Below are positions 1 through 7,232 of a stretch of 64,000 nucleotides of DNA, one piece after another. The stretch is from contig JBMONC010000039.1 in NCBI GenBank assembly GCA_049324875.1, positions 34,716 to 98,715 of the forward strand, in the 5' to 3' direction. The translations under genes were made by a program, and so were the position numbers. The first letter of the stretch is position 1. Every line of letters begins with the position of its first letter. The stretch comes from JAWLHU01 sp049324875 (GTDB lineage Bacteria > Bacillota > Sulfobacillia > Symbiobacteriales > Symbiobacteriaceae). Under the pieces are notes generated by a model. That model worked only from the letters and a program-made list of their open reading frames with translations, did not search any database and was not told the origin of the DNA.

Positions 1-1118
1 ACGACGCCACCCTGCTGGAGTTCGACTTCGTGCCGACCTCGGACAAGATCCGCTTCAAGTTCGTCTTCGGTTCCGAGGAGTACAACGAGTGGGTGGGTTC
101 CAGCTTTAACGACGTCTTCGCCTTCTTCGTCAACGGCACCAACGTCACCACCATCCCGGGCACCACCACGGCGGTCTCCATCAACAACGTCAACAGCGGC
201 TCCTACTCCCACCTGTTCATCAACAACGACATCTCCGACGGCGGCGGCGCCTACAACACGGAGATGGACGGCTTTACCGTGGTGATGGAGGTGGAGGCCG
301 ACGTCGCCGTCAACGAGACCAACCACATCAAGCTGGCCATCGCTGACGCCGGCGACGAGATCTACGACTCCTGGATCTTCATGTCCAGCCTCGGCCTCGG
401 CCCGGCGGACACCGACGACGACGGGATCCCCGACGATGAGGACAACTGCCCGACCACCCCGAACCCGTGGCAGGAGGACAGCGACGGGGATGGCATCGGC
501 GACGCCTGCGACGACGACAGCACCCCGCCCGAGTGGCCGGCCGACGCCGACCTCTCCATCGCCGTGCAGTGCACCGATGTGGTCATCTCCTGGCCCGACG
601 CCACCGACAACTCCGGGGCGGTCCAGTACCGGGTCCTGGTCAACGGCCTGGTGGAGGCGATCACCACCGACACCCAGGTCACGCTGAGCCTGGCGGCCAA
701 CACCACGTACAATATCGAAGTGCAGGCCGGTGACTACAACGGTCACTGGACGGTGCCCGGCCTGACCGGTACCGCCACCACCTCCGCCCCCGGCACCGGC
801 ACCCCGCAGCTGACCTGGATCACCCCCAACACCACCGCCACCATCGTGGACGGGGATGACTACCTGATCCAGTTCGGGTGGGGCGAGTGCGGCGAGGCGG
901 TCGAGGACACCTCGGTCACCGTCCGGATTCGGGATGCCCAGACCAACACCCTGATTGCAGGGTACACCTGGAACTACCAGATCCAGATGGACGCGGCGGG
1001 CGTGTACAGCCAGCTCTTCGAGTCGGGCAAGTACAACGTCAACCCGGGCCAGACCCTGAAGGTGCTGGTCTACTTCGGCAACAAGCTGCGTGGCACGGCC
1101 TATATCGAGGTCCAGTAG
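1..1118 (+). CDS. Surface/secreted protein with choice-of-anchor L, thrombospondin type 3 and fibronectin III-like regions (5' end outside window)
   Basis: The frame is open from base 3 and no start is visible, so the N-terminus and any signal peptide lie outside the window. The first ~115 residues contain FGSEEYNEWVGS and FNDVFAFFVNG, which match the choice-of-anchor L domain of secreted bacterial proteins. An Asp-rich, probably calcium-binding thrombospondin type 3 stretch follows (DTDDDGIPDDEDNCP, DSDGDGIGDACDDD). Next come a fibronectin III-like beta domain of ~90 residues and a final ~100-residue beta-rich domain with no recognisable anchor. Translation stops at TAG 1116-1118, just before a strong hairpin. 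An extracellular adhesive or structural role is inferred from the domain types; no catalytic motif is seen. Confidence 0.8.
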   Translation, partial: DATLLEFDFVPTSDKIRFKFVFGSEEYNEWVGSSFNDVFAFFVNGTNVTTIPGTTTAVSINNVNSGSYSHLFINNDISDGGGAYNTEMDGFTVVMEVEADVAVNETNHIKLAIADAGDEIYDSWIFMSSLGLGPADTDDDGIPDDEDNCPTTPNPWQEDSDGDGIGDACDDDSTPPEWPADADLSIAVQCTDVVISWPDATDNSGAVQYRVLVNGLVEAITTDTQVTLSLAANTTYNIEVQAGDYNGHWTVPGLTGTATTSAPGTGTPQLTWITPNTTATIVDGDDYLIQFGWGECGEAVEDTSVTVRIRDAQTNTLIAGYTWNYQIQMDAAGVYSQLFESGKYNVNPGQTLKVLVYFGNKLRGTAYIEVQ

Positions 1119-1129
1119 TCACGCTGTAG

Positions 1130-1157
1130 GAGACCGCGGCCGTTAGGCCGCGGTCTC
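1130..1157 (+). terminator. Perfect 12-bp hairpin, probable terminator
   Basis: GAGACCGCGGCC (1130-1141), loop GTTA, then its exact complement up to 1157, 12 bp after the stop codon. The sequence runs into the N gap immediately afterwards, so a following T-run cannot be seen. Confidence 0.7.
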
Positions 1158-1257
1158 NNNNNNNNNNNNNNNNNNNNNNNNNNNNNNNNNNNNNNNNNNN
1201 NNNNNNNNNNNNNNNNNNNNNNNNNNNNNNNNNNNNNNNNNNNNNNNNNNNNNNNNN
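1158..1257. other. Assembly gap of exactly 100 N
   Basis: 100 unknown bases, the conventional size for a gap of unknown length. The gap abuts a perfect 12-bp hairpin that could have stalled sequencing or assembly. The true distance between the surface protein and the MarR gene is unknown. Confidence 0.99.
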
Positions 1258-1290
1258 TTGATGTAAGCGGGACCACAGGGGAGGGCAAAG

Positions 1291-1728
1291 ATGGAAGAGC
1301 AGTGGCTGACCCCGCACCTGGACCGGGTGGAGGAGCTCTCGCGCCGCTTCTTTCGCCACCTGCACACCCGGCTGGAGCAGGGGGCGTGCGGGATCTCGCC
1401 CAGCCAGTACCCGCTGCTTCGGATGCTGGAGGAGCGGGGGGAGAGCACGGTCTCGGAGGTGGCGGCTCACCTGGGCATGTCGGTCGCCGGGGCTACCGGG
1501 TTGATTGACCGGCTGGTCCGGGCCGGGCTGGTGGAGCGTCGGCGGGATGAGTCGGACCGGCGGCTGGTCTTCGTCACCCTCAGCCCCGCCGGGCGGGAGG
1601 GGCTGGCTGAAGCCCGCCGGCTCCGCCGGTCGATCATCGCCGAGCTGATGTCCGCTCTCACCCGCGAAGAGGTGGAGCAGTATATGCGCATCTATGAGAA
1701 GATGCACGCCTCCCTGCGGGCGGAATAG
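1291..1728 (+). CDS. MarR family transcriptional regulator
   Basis: 145 residues, the normal size for MarR dimers. A winged helix-turn-helix is seen at about residues 30-100: SPSQYPLLRML, then STVSEVAAHLGMSVAGATGLIDRL as recognition region, then the wing RRRDESDRRLVFVTLSPAG with the typical D-x-R-D/S pattern. ATG follows AGGGGAGGGCAAAG. There is no adjacent target gene on the left because of the gap, and the gene on the right (a phosphoribosyltransferase fusion) is separated by a hairpin. The ligand and regulon cannot be told from sequence. Confidence 0.9.
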   Translation: MEEQWLTPHLDRVEELSRRFFRHLHTRLEQGACGISPSQYPLLRMLEERGESTVSEVAAHLGMSVAGATGLIDRLVRAGLVERRRDESDRRLVFVTLSPAGREGLAEARRLRRSIIAELMSALTREEVEQYMRIYEKMHASLRAE

Positions 1729-1742
1729 GCCCTTGCCAACAC

Positions 1743-1772
1743 GGGGATGCGGCCCCTCCGGGCCGTGTCCCC
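1743..1772 (+). terminator. Imperfect GC-rich hairpin after the MarR gene
   Basis: GGGGATGCGGCCC (1743-1755), loop CTCC, GGGCCGTGTCCCC (1760-1772). Two positions pair as G-U or A-C. No T-run follows, so termination is only likely. Confidence 0.4.
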
Positions 1773-1862
1773 GCTTCGCGCCCGCCCCCGAGAGGTATTA
1801 ACATTTTTGCTAGCGAACTAACACCAGCATCCTTGGTTCGCCTTGGCAAGGGGTTGGCGAAT

Positions 1863-2789
1863 GTGAGCGAAGCGCCGGTGCTGCGGAACATCTACCTCGA
1901 CTACAATGCGATCGCCCTCCGGCTGGACGCCATGGCCGGAGAGATTCGCGCGGCGGGCTTTGACGGCCTGGTGATCATCCTCCGGGGCGGGAGCTTCGCC
2001 GGGATGCACCTGGCCTTTCTGACCGGGCTTCCCTACCACTTTCTGCGCTACGACCGGCGGAGCGGGCGTCCCGACTGGATCGGCCCGGCCCCCGCAGGGG
2101 AGCGGATGCTGCTCTGTGAGGACTTCGCCGGGATGGGCCGGACGCTGATCGACTGCCGCGCCTTCCTGGAGGGGCAGGGCTACCGGGTGGCGACCCTGGT
2201 GGTCTGCAAGGACCGGCTCTCCGCCAGCCAGCCGGACTACTTCTGCTTCGAAACCCAGGCGACCGACGCCCGCTTTCTGCTGCCCTGGGAGCGGTACCGC
2301 ATCAACCCGGTGACCGGCGCCACCTCCCAGGTGGATGCGGCGGCGGACCACACCTACGAGCGGACCGCCTGGGACCTGGATGGGATCTTCCTGGACGACC
2401 TGGAGGCGCAGCGCTACCAGAGCGATCTGGCCGGGGTGCTGGCCCTGCGGGACCGGCTTCCGCCCGCTCCCCTCGCCCCCCGCCCGGCGCCGCAGGACCT
2501 GATCATCACCGGGCGGCCGGTGGCCGATCGGGAGCGGACCGAGGCCTGGCTTCGCCGGCACGGTTTCGCCGTCCCGGTGGTGCTCCGGGATGACGGCGAG
2601 GCAGCGCCGGCGCCGGAGGGCGTGGCCCGCTGGAAGGGGCGCCGTGCGCTGGAGCTAGGCTGCACCCACTACGTGGAGAGCGATGCTGCCCAGGCGCTGG
2701 TGATGGCCGCCCTCTACCCTGAGCTGCGGGTCAGCTGGTGGAACCAGGGCCGCCCCCTGGCGGTGCAGGCGGCTGCGGCCCGCAGGTAG
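1863..2789 (+). CDS. Phosphoribosyltransferase domain fused to a HAD-type domain
   Basis: 308 residues from GTG 1863, chosen because AAGGGG (1848-1853) lies 9 bp upstream; the frame also allows TTG 1833. The N-terminal half (about residues 15-135) is a type I phosphoribosyltransferase fold: DGLVIILRGGSFAG, the PRPP-loop-like LLCEDFAGMGRTLID, and a final VVCKDR strand. The C-terminal half begins with a HAD motif I, WDLDGIFLDD. It continues with IITGRP (motif II-like Thr), a Lys in RWKGRRALELG, and VESDAAQAL (motif IV-like acidic pair). The protein may act on a nucleotide or nucleobase and its phosphorylated form. The substrate is not recognisable, and the second half could be an inactive HAD scaffold. 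Confidence 0.75.
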   Translation: MSEAPVLRNIYLDYNAIALRLDAMAGEIRAAGFDGLVIILRGGSFAGMHLAFLTGLPYHFLRYDRRSGRPDWIGPAPAGERMLLCEDFAGMGRTLIDCRAFLEGQGYRVATLVVCKDRLSASQPDYFCFETQATDARFLLPWERYRINPVTGATSQVDAAADHTYERTAWDLDGIFLDDLEAQRYQSDLAGVLALRDRLPPAPLAPRPAPQDLIITGRPVADRERTEAWLRRHGFAVPVVLRDDGEAAPAPEGVARWKGRRALELGCTHYVESDAAQALVMAALYPELRVSWWNQGRPLAVQAAAARR

Positions 2790-2792
2790 GGG

Positions 2793-2821
2793 ATGACAGG
2801 AGGCCTCCCACCGCTTATACT
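2793..2821 (+). promoter_or_regulatory. Sigma-A-like promoter of the ECF S-component / panBE cluster
   Basis: ATGACA (2793-2798), 17-bp spacer, TATACT (2816-2821); five of six consensus bases match in each box. It lies 51 bp before the S-component start. Confidence 0.55.
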
Positions 2822-2872
2822 GAAAGTTAAGATCCAATGGGCGTCACCACTTCAAGATGAGAGGGATGCACC

Positions 2873-3418
2873 ATGAAACTGACGGTCCGCAAGATGGCGG
2901 TGGCCGGCCTGCTCGGCGCCGTCTCCCTGGTGATGGGCTTCGTTCCTGCGCTCGGCCTGATCCCCGTTCCGACCCCGGCCCAGCACGCGACCATCCTGCA
3001 CGTGCCCGCCATCCTGGCAGGCATCGCCGAGGGCCCGGTGGTGGGGATGGTGGTCGGCCTCATCTTCGGGATCATCTCCCTGACCCGGGCCACGATTCCG
3101 GCCTTTGCCGACCCGCTGGTCGCCATCCTGCCCCGGCTCTTCATCGGCGTCCTGGCCGCCTATGCCTTTGCAGGGATCCGGCGGTATGGGCTGACGGCGG
3201 CGCTGGTCGGCTCGGCGGTGGTCGGGACCCTGACCAACACGGTCCTCGTGCTCTCGATGATGGTGCTGCGCGGCTACCTGCCCGCCTCCGCTGCGGTGGG
3301 CGTGGGCATCCTGCACGGGACGCCCGAGGTGGTGGTGGCCGCCGTCATCTGCGCTGCTGTGGGCAGTGCCCTCTACCGGGCCGGTTACATCCCCCAGCGG
3401 GAGAACCGGGCCGCATAG
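2873..3418 (+). CDS. ECF transporter substrate-binding (S) component, possibly for pantothenate or a related vitamin precursor
   Basis: 181 residues, very hydrophobic, with about five to six membrane segments, the size and composition of ECF S components. The N-terminal MKLTVRKMAVAGLLGAVSLVMGF resembles the start of these proteins, where small Ala/Gly residues contact EcfT. TPAQHATILHVPAILAGIAEGP is a conserved-looking loop of the COG4684-like subgroup. ATG 2873 follows GAGAGGG. No EcfA or EcfT gene lies nearby, so it would use the shared energising module. It precedes a P1 peptidase, panB and panE on the same strand, so a substrate in pantothenate metabolism is a reasonable inference but is not shown by the sequence. 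Confidence 0.75.
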   Translation: MKLTVRKMAVAGLLGAVSLVMGFVPALGLIPVPTPAQHATILHVPAILAGIAEGPVVGMVVGLIFGIISLTRATIPAFADPLVAILPRLFIGVLAAYAFAGIRRYGLTAALVGSAVVGTLTNTVLVLSMMVLRGYLPASAAVGVGILHGTPEVVVAAVICAAVGSALYRAGYIPQRENRAA

Positions 3419-3431
3419 TCGCTGATGTCCG

Positions 3432-3460
3432 AGGCCGCCTCCCAACCGGGGGGGCGGCCT
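3432..3460 (+). terminator. GC-rich hairpin between the S component and the P1 peptidase
   Basis: AGGCCGCCTCCC pairs with GGGGGGCGGCCT around an AACCG loop. No clear T-run follows, so it may attenuate rather than end transcription into the pan genes. Confidence 0.4.
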
Positions 3461-3504
3461 GTGTTCGGTGCTCGCAGTCACGGCACGGAAAGGGTGGATC
3501 TTTC

Positions 3505-4464
3505 GTGGCACAGCGCGGAGCTCTGGATGCGATCACCGACGTGCCCGGGATTCTGGTGGGCCACGCCCACGACCTGGAGGCGCTGACCGGCGTCACGGCG
3601 GTGCTCGCCCCGGGCGGGGCTGTGGTGGGGGTGGCGGTGGAAGGCTCGGCACCCGGCACCCGGGAGACCGATCTCTGCCGCGCCGGAAACCTGGTGCAGC
3701 AGGCGCACGCCGTCCTGCTCTCCGGCGGGAGCGCCTTCGGCCTGGCCTCGGCCCACGGGGCGATGCGCTGGCTGGAGGAGCGGTCCATCGGGTACCCGAC
3801 CCCCGCCGGACCGGTGCCGATCGTCCCGGCGGCGGTCCTCTACGACCTCGCGATCGGCTCCGCCCGGGTCCGGCCGGACGAGGCGATGGGCTATGCCGCC
3901 TGCCAGGCGGCGGCGGGAGGCCCGGTGGCGCAGGGCTGCGTGGGCGCCGGCGCCGGCTGCACGGCGGGCAAGGCGCTGGGGATCGGTCAGGCCACCAAGA
4001 CCGGCATCGGCACCGCCTCGGTCATGATCGGCGAGGTGGCGGTGGGCGCCATCGTTGCCGTCAACCCCTTCGGCGATGTCCGGGACCCCGATGCCGGCCG
4101 GATCATCGCAGGCCCCAGGCGGCCGGACGGCGGCGGCTTCCTCAGCACCACCTCGCTGCTGCTGGGCGGCTCTGCCGAGCAGGCCTTTGGACAGAATACC
4201 ACCATCGGCGTCGTGGCCGTGGGGGGCCGCCTGTCCAAGGAAGGAGCGAACAAGGTGGCCCGCATGGCCCACGACGGGCTGGCCAGGAGCATCTCGCCGA
4301 TCCATACGATGTTCGATGGCGACACCCTCTTCTGCCTGGCGACGGGCGGCGGTGAGGTGGATGTGAGCGCCGCCGGGACGGCGGCTGCGCTGGCGGTGGA
4401 GCGGGCGGTACTCAAGGCGGTACGCCACGCCACGGCCCTGGGGGGCCTGCCCGCCGGCGGCTGA
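3505..4464 (+). CDS. P1 (DmpA/NylC, S58-type) self-processing aminopeptidase
   Basis: 319 residues from GTG 3505, with GAAAGGG (3488-3494) 10 bp upstream; the frame is open further upstream without a better start. The sequence follows the P1/DmpA family: ITDVPGILVGHAHD at the N-terminus, the glycine-rich LLSGGSAFGLASAHG, GAGAGCTAGKALG, and the cleavage region GQNTTIGVVA. Known relatives are Ntn-fold precursors cut before a Ser or Thr that becomes the nucleophile. Here Asn231-Thr232 fits the NylC-like Asn-Thr type. Family members include L-aminopeptidase/D-amidase and beta-peptidyl aminopeptidases that release N-terminal beta-alanine. It sits 49 bp before panB on the same strand. The exact peptide substrate is not known. 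Confidence 0.88.
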   Translation: MAQRGALDAITDVPGILVGHAHDLEALTGVTAVLAPGGAVVGVAVEGSAPGTRETDLCRAGNLVQQAHAVLLSGGSAFGLASAHGAMRWLEERSIGYPTPAGPVPIVPAAVLYDLAIGSARVRPDEAMGYAACQAAAGGPVAQGCVGAGAGCTAGKALGIGQATKTGIGTASVMIGEVAVGAIVAVNPFGDVRDPDAGRIIAGPRRPDGGGFLSTTSLLLGGSAEQAFGQNTTIGVVAVGGRLSKEGANKVARMAHDGLARSISPIHTMFDGDTLFCLATGGGEVDVSAAGTAAALAVERAVLKAVRHATALGGLPAGG

Positions 4465-4513
4465 CGCTTGGACCCCCTCCAAGGGGGCCGAGACGAGAAA
4501 GGGTGGGGATGGC

Positions 4514-5362
4514 ATGAAGGAGCGGTTGACGGTTCCGGGGTTCCGTGCTCTCAAGGGGGAGCGGAAGATCAGTCTGGTGACCGCCTACGACTTCACATCG
4601 GCGGTCCTGGTGGACCGCTCACCGGTGGATGCGATCCTGGTGGGCGACAGCCTGGGCATGGTGGTGCTGGGCTACAGCTCCACGGTGGGGGTCTCCATGG
4701 AGGAGATGCTGCACCACCTGCGGCCGGTGCTGCGGGGGGCGCCTCATACCTTCGCGATCGTCGATATGCCCTTCGGCTCCTACAACGTGTCGCCGGCTCA
4801 GGCGGTGGCCGAGGCGAGCCGGCTGATGAAGGCCGGGGCCGACGCCGTCAAGCTGGAGGGCGGAGAGCCCTTCGTGGAGACGGTGCGGGCGCTGGTGCGG
4901 GCCGGGATTCCGGTGATGGGCCACCTCGGGCTGACCCCGCAGACGGCCGGGGCGCTGGGGGGGTGGAAGGTGCAGGGGCGGGATGCGGAAGCGGCGCGGC
5001 AGATGCTGGCGGACGCCCTGGCGCTGGAGCAGGCGGGCGCCTTCAGCCTGGTGCTGGAGATGGTCCCTGCGCCCCTGGCCGAGGAGATCAGCCACCGCCT
5101 CTCCATCCCCACCATCGGCATCGGAGCGGGACCGGGCTGCGATGGGCAGGTGCTGGTCTGGCATGACATGTTCGGCCTCTACGACCGGCTCCAGCCCCGC
5201 TTTGTCAAGCGCTACGCCGAGGCGGGGGCGGCGATTGCGGAAGGGCTGGCCCAGTACGTGGCCGAGGTTCGGTCGGGGGTCTTCCCTTCGGCGGAACATT
5301 CGTTTAAAATGAAAACAGATGAATTAGAGCGTGCACTCAGATACGGGGGGGAGGGTCTGTGA
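4514..5362 (+). CDS. panB: 3-methyl-2-oxobutanoate hydroxymethyltransferase
   Basis: 282 residues, the usual length. PanB transfers a hydroxymethyl group from 5,10-methylene-tetrahydrofolate to alpha-ketoisovalerate, giving ketopantoate, the first committed step to pantothenate. Family motifs are clear: LVTAYDFTSA, VDAILVGDSLGMVVLGYSST (Mg-binding Asp), the lysine-containing DAVKLEGGE, MGHLGLTPQ, LVLEMVPAPLA and IPTIGIGAGPGCDGQVLVWHD. ATG 4514 follows AGAAAGGG. Its TGA overlaps the GTG of panE (5359) by four bases, indicating translational coupling. Confidence 0.97.
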   Translation: MKERLTVPGFRALKGERKISLVTAYDFTSAVLVDRSPVDAILVGDSLGMVVLGYSSTVGVSMEEMLHHLRPVLRGAPHTFAIVDMPFGSYNVSPAQAVAEASRLMKAGADAVKLEGGEPFVETVRALVRAGIPVMGHLGLTPQTAGALGGWKVQGRDAEAARQMLADALALEQAGAFSLVLEMVPAPLAEEISHRLSIPTIGIGAGPGCDGQVLVWHDMFGLYDRLQPRFVKRYAEAGAAIAEGLAQYVAEVRSGVFPSAEHSFKMKTDELERALRYGGEGL

Positions 5363-6276
5363 GGACAGGCTGGCCGCGCAGCATAGGCGTGCTCGGGGCG
5401 GGAGCGCTGGGAACGCTCTTCGCTCACGGGCTTGCTTCGCGCACCCTCGCGGCCGGCACCCGGGTGATGCTCCTGGCCCGGTCACCCGGACCTGATTCCA
5501 TCACCATCGAGGGGCGTACCCCTGTCGCCGTGGAGCGGGTGACCAACCCGCAGGAGCCGGTCGACCTGCTGATTGTGCTGGTCAAGGCCTACGCCACGGC
5601 GGGAGCGATGCGGTGGGCCGCCGGCGCCGTCGGACCGCAGACCATCGTCCTCACCCTGCAGAACGGCCTCGGCAACGCCGAGGTGCTGGCTGCGGCGGTG
5701 GGGCCCGAGCGGGTGCTGGTGGGGACCACCGCCCAGGGCGCCACCCTCCTGGAGCCGGGCCTGGTTCGCAACGGCGGCCATGGCCCCACGCTGATCGCCC
5801 CCTGGCTCTCGCAGGGGCCGGCGGCGGAATTGGCTCCTCATGTCTCCCGCCTGCTGAGCCGTGCCGGCTTCCCCTCGGGCGTCACGCCGGATGCGGGGGT
5901 GCTGCTCTGGTCGAAGCTGGTGGTCAACGCCGCCATCAACCCGCTGACGGCGCTCTACGGCATCCCCAATGGGATGCTCCTGGAGCGCCAGGAGCTGCGC
6001 CGTCTGATGGAGGCGGCCGCCCGGGAGGCGGGCGGCGTGGCCGCCGCCCTGGGCATCGGCCTGAAGGAGGATCCGGCGGAGCGGGCCGTAGCGGTGGCGA
6101 GGGCCACGGCGGTCAACCGGTCCTCCATGCTCCAGGACCTGGAGCGGGGCCGCCGGACCGAGATCGAGGCGATCAACGGGGCGCTGGTGGAGCGGGCGCT
6201 GGCCATCGGCCTCTCGGTGCCGGTCAACGAGACGCTGACCCTCCTGGTGCGGGAGGCGGAGCGGCGCAGAGCCTGA
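5359..6276 (+). CDS. panE: 2-dehydropantoate 2-reductase
   Basis: 305 residues, the normal length for PanE/ApbA. The enzyme reduces ketopantoate to pantoate with NADPH. The Rossmann dinucleotide site is IGVLGAGALGTLFA at the N-terminus. LLIVLVKAYAT and TLQNGLGN carry the conserved substrate-channel Lys and Asn. SKLVVNAAINPLTAL contains the second catalytic Lys, and NRSSMLQDLERGRRTEIEAINGA is the C-terminal signature. GTG 5359 overlaps the panB stop. Neither panC nor panD lies next to it, so the beta-alanine branch must be encoded elsewhere or supplied differently. Confidence 0.95.
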   Translation: MRTGWPRSIGVLGAGALGTLFAHGLASRTLAAGTRVMLLARSPGPDSITIEGRTPVAVERVTNPQEPVDLLIVLVKAYATAGAMRWAAGAVGPQTIVLTLQNGLGNAEVLAAAVGPERVLVGTTAQGATLLEPGLVRNGGHGPTLIAPWLSQGPAAELAPHVSRLLSRAGFPSGVTPDAGVLLWSKLVVNAAINPLTALYGIPNGMLLERQELRRLMEAAAREAGGVAAALGIGLKEDPAERAVAVARATAVNRSSMLQDLERGRRTEIEAINGALVERALAIGLSVPVNETLTLLVREAERRRA

Positions 6277-6286
6277 AGCGAATGCG

Positions 6287-6313
6287 GGGGACCGCCCGGG
6301 AGCGGTCCCCTTT
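6287..6313 (+). terminator. Terminator of the pan cluster
   Basis: GGGGACCGC (6287-6295), 6-nt loop, GCGGTCCCC (6302-6310), then TTT. Confidence 0.75.
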
Positions 6314-6372
6314 CGCTCTGCCCTGGCATGGAGGGCGCCACCCCGGCGTAGGTTCCACCGGGGGGTGGTGGC

Positions 6373-6702
6373 GTGGATGACGCCCTGACCGGAAAGCTGC
6401 TGTCCAACTTCCTCGTCGCCCTCGGTGTCACCCTGGGCGGGAGCCTCTCCGGGGCGGCTGCCTCGCTGCTGGTGGGGGGCCACCCGATGGACCGGCTCCG
6501 CTTTCTCGCCGATGAGATGCGGCTCTGGGGCATCCTGGTGGCGGTCAGCGGCTCCTTCGAACCGCTGCGGGGCATCGAGCAGGGGATCTTCGCCGGGCAG
6601 TGGCGGGCGCTGCCCCGGCAGGTGCTCTTCCTGCTGGTGGCGATGCTGGGGGCCAACCTGGGCTACTTCCTGCTCCAGCACCTGGCGGGGCGGAAGCCAT
6701 GA
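6373..6702 (+). CDS. ytrH: YtrH-like sporulation membrane protein
   Basis: 109 residues with three hydrophobic segments. LLSNFLVALGVTLGGSLSGAAASLL, the middle WGILVAVSGSFEPLRGIEQGIFAGQW and the final LLVAMLGANLGYFLL match the YtrH family. Bacillus subtilis YtrH is a sigma-E-dependent mother-cell membrane protein needed for efficient sporulation. GTG 6373 follows a GGGGGGTGGTGG stretch. Its stop overlaps the next start as ATGA, so it is coupled to the YtrI-like gene, the same pairing as in Bacillus. Confidence 0.88.
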   Translation: MDDALTGKLLSNFLVALGVTLGGSLSGAAASLLVGGHPMDRLRFLADEMRLWGILVAVSGSFEPLRGIEQGIFAGQWRALPRQVLFLLVAMLGANLGYFLLQHLAGRKP

Positions 6703-7163
6703 GCCGGTGGATTCCCGGCAGCCGCCTCCTGGCCGCCTTCGCCACCGGGGTCGCCTTTGCCATCTGGCTCTTTCCGGTGATCGCCGGTCCCCGGGTGCAG
6801 CGGCTCCGGCTGGAGCGGGACGAGGCGTTGACCAAGGTGGAGGCGCTGCAGGCCGAGGTGGTGAAGCTGAAGGAGGCCCAGCGGAAGCAGCCGCTCCAGT
6901 GCGAGGTGCTCCGGGCGCGGGCGGAGATGGAGGGGCCCGACCAGCGGGTCGGGCTGGAGGCGGGCCGGCGGATTCAGAAGGAGCTGGCCGACGAGCAGGT
7001 GGGCCGGCGGATCGATGACATCTCCTTCCTGATGCTCTACGGCCGCTACCAGGGGCGGCTGATGGAGATCGACGGCATCCTCTACCAGATCGAGGTCCGG
7101 GCGCTGACCATCGGGCCGGAGGTGACCCTGTACGGCAGGCTGGTGCCGGTGGAGGAGCGGTGA
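6699..7163 (+). CDS. ytrI: YtrI-like sporulation membrane protein
   Basis: 154 residues from ATG 6699, which overlaps the ytrH stop. A single N-terminal membrane segment (LLAAFATGVAFAIWLFPVIAG) is followed by a predicted coiled coil (LRLERDEALTKVEALQAEVVKLKEAQ) and a small C-terminal domain ending VTLYGRLVPVEER. This architecture and the position after YtrH identify it with YtrI, a sporulation protein of the mother-cell compartment. Sequence conservation in the family is low, so the call leans on synteny. Confidence 0.8.
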   Translation: MSRWIPGSRLLAAFATGVAFAIWLFPVIAGPRVQRLRLERDEALTKVEALQAEVVKLKEAQRKQPLQCEVLRARAEMEGPDQRVGLEAGRRIQKELADEQVGRRIDDISFLMLYGRYQGRLMEIDGILYQIEVRALTIGPEVTLYGRLVPVEER

Positions 7164-7181
7164 ACTCCACCGGCAACACAA

Positions 7182-7222
7182 AAAGGGGACCGGGAGGCGG
7201 AGAGTCCGCTCCCGGTCCCTTT
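7182..7222. terminator. Bidirectional terminator between ytrI and ablB
   Basis: GGGACCGGGAGGCGGA (7186-7201) pairs with TCCGCTCCCGGTCCC (7205-7219). AAAA precedes it and TTT follows it, so it can serve both converging transcripts. Confidence 0.8.
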
Positions 7223-7232
7223 GCGGTGCGCA

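Noticed and set aside
2857..3504. Upstream extension of the P1 peptidase frame to 2857
   Set aside because: That part overlaps the ECF S component in another frame and shows no family similarity; GTG 3505 has a good ribosome site.
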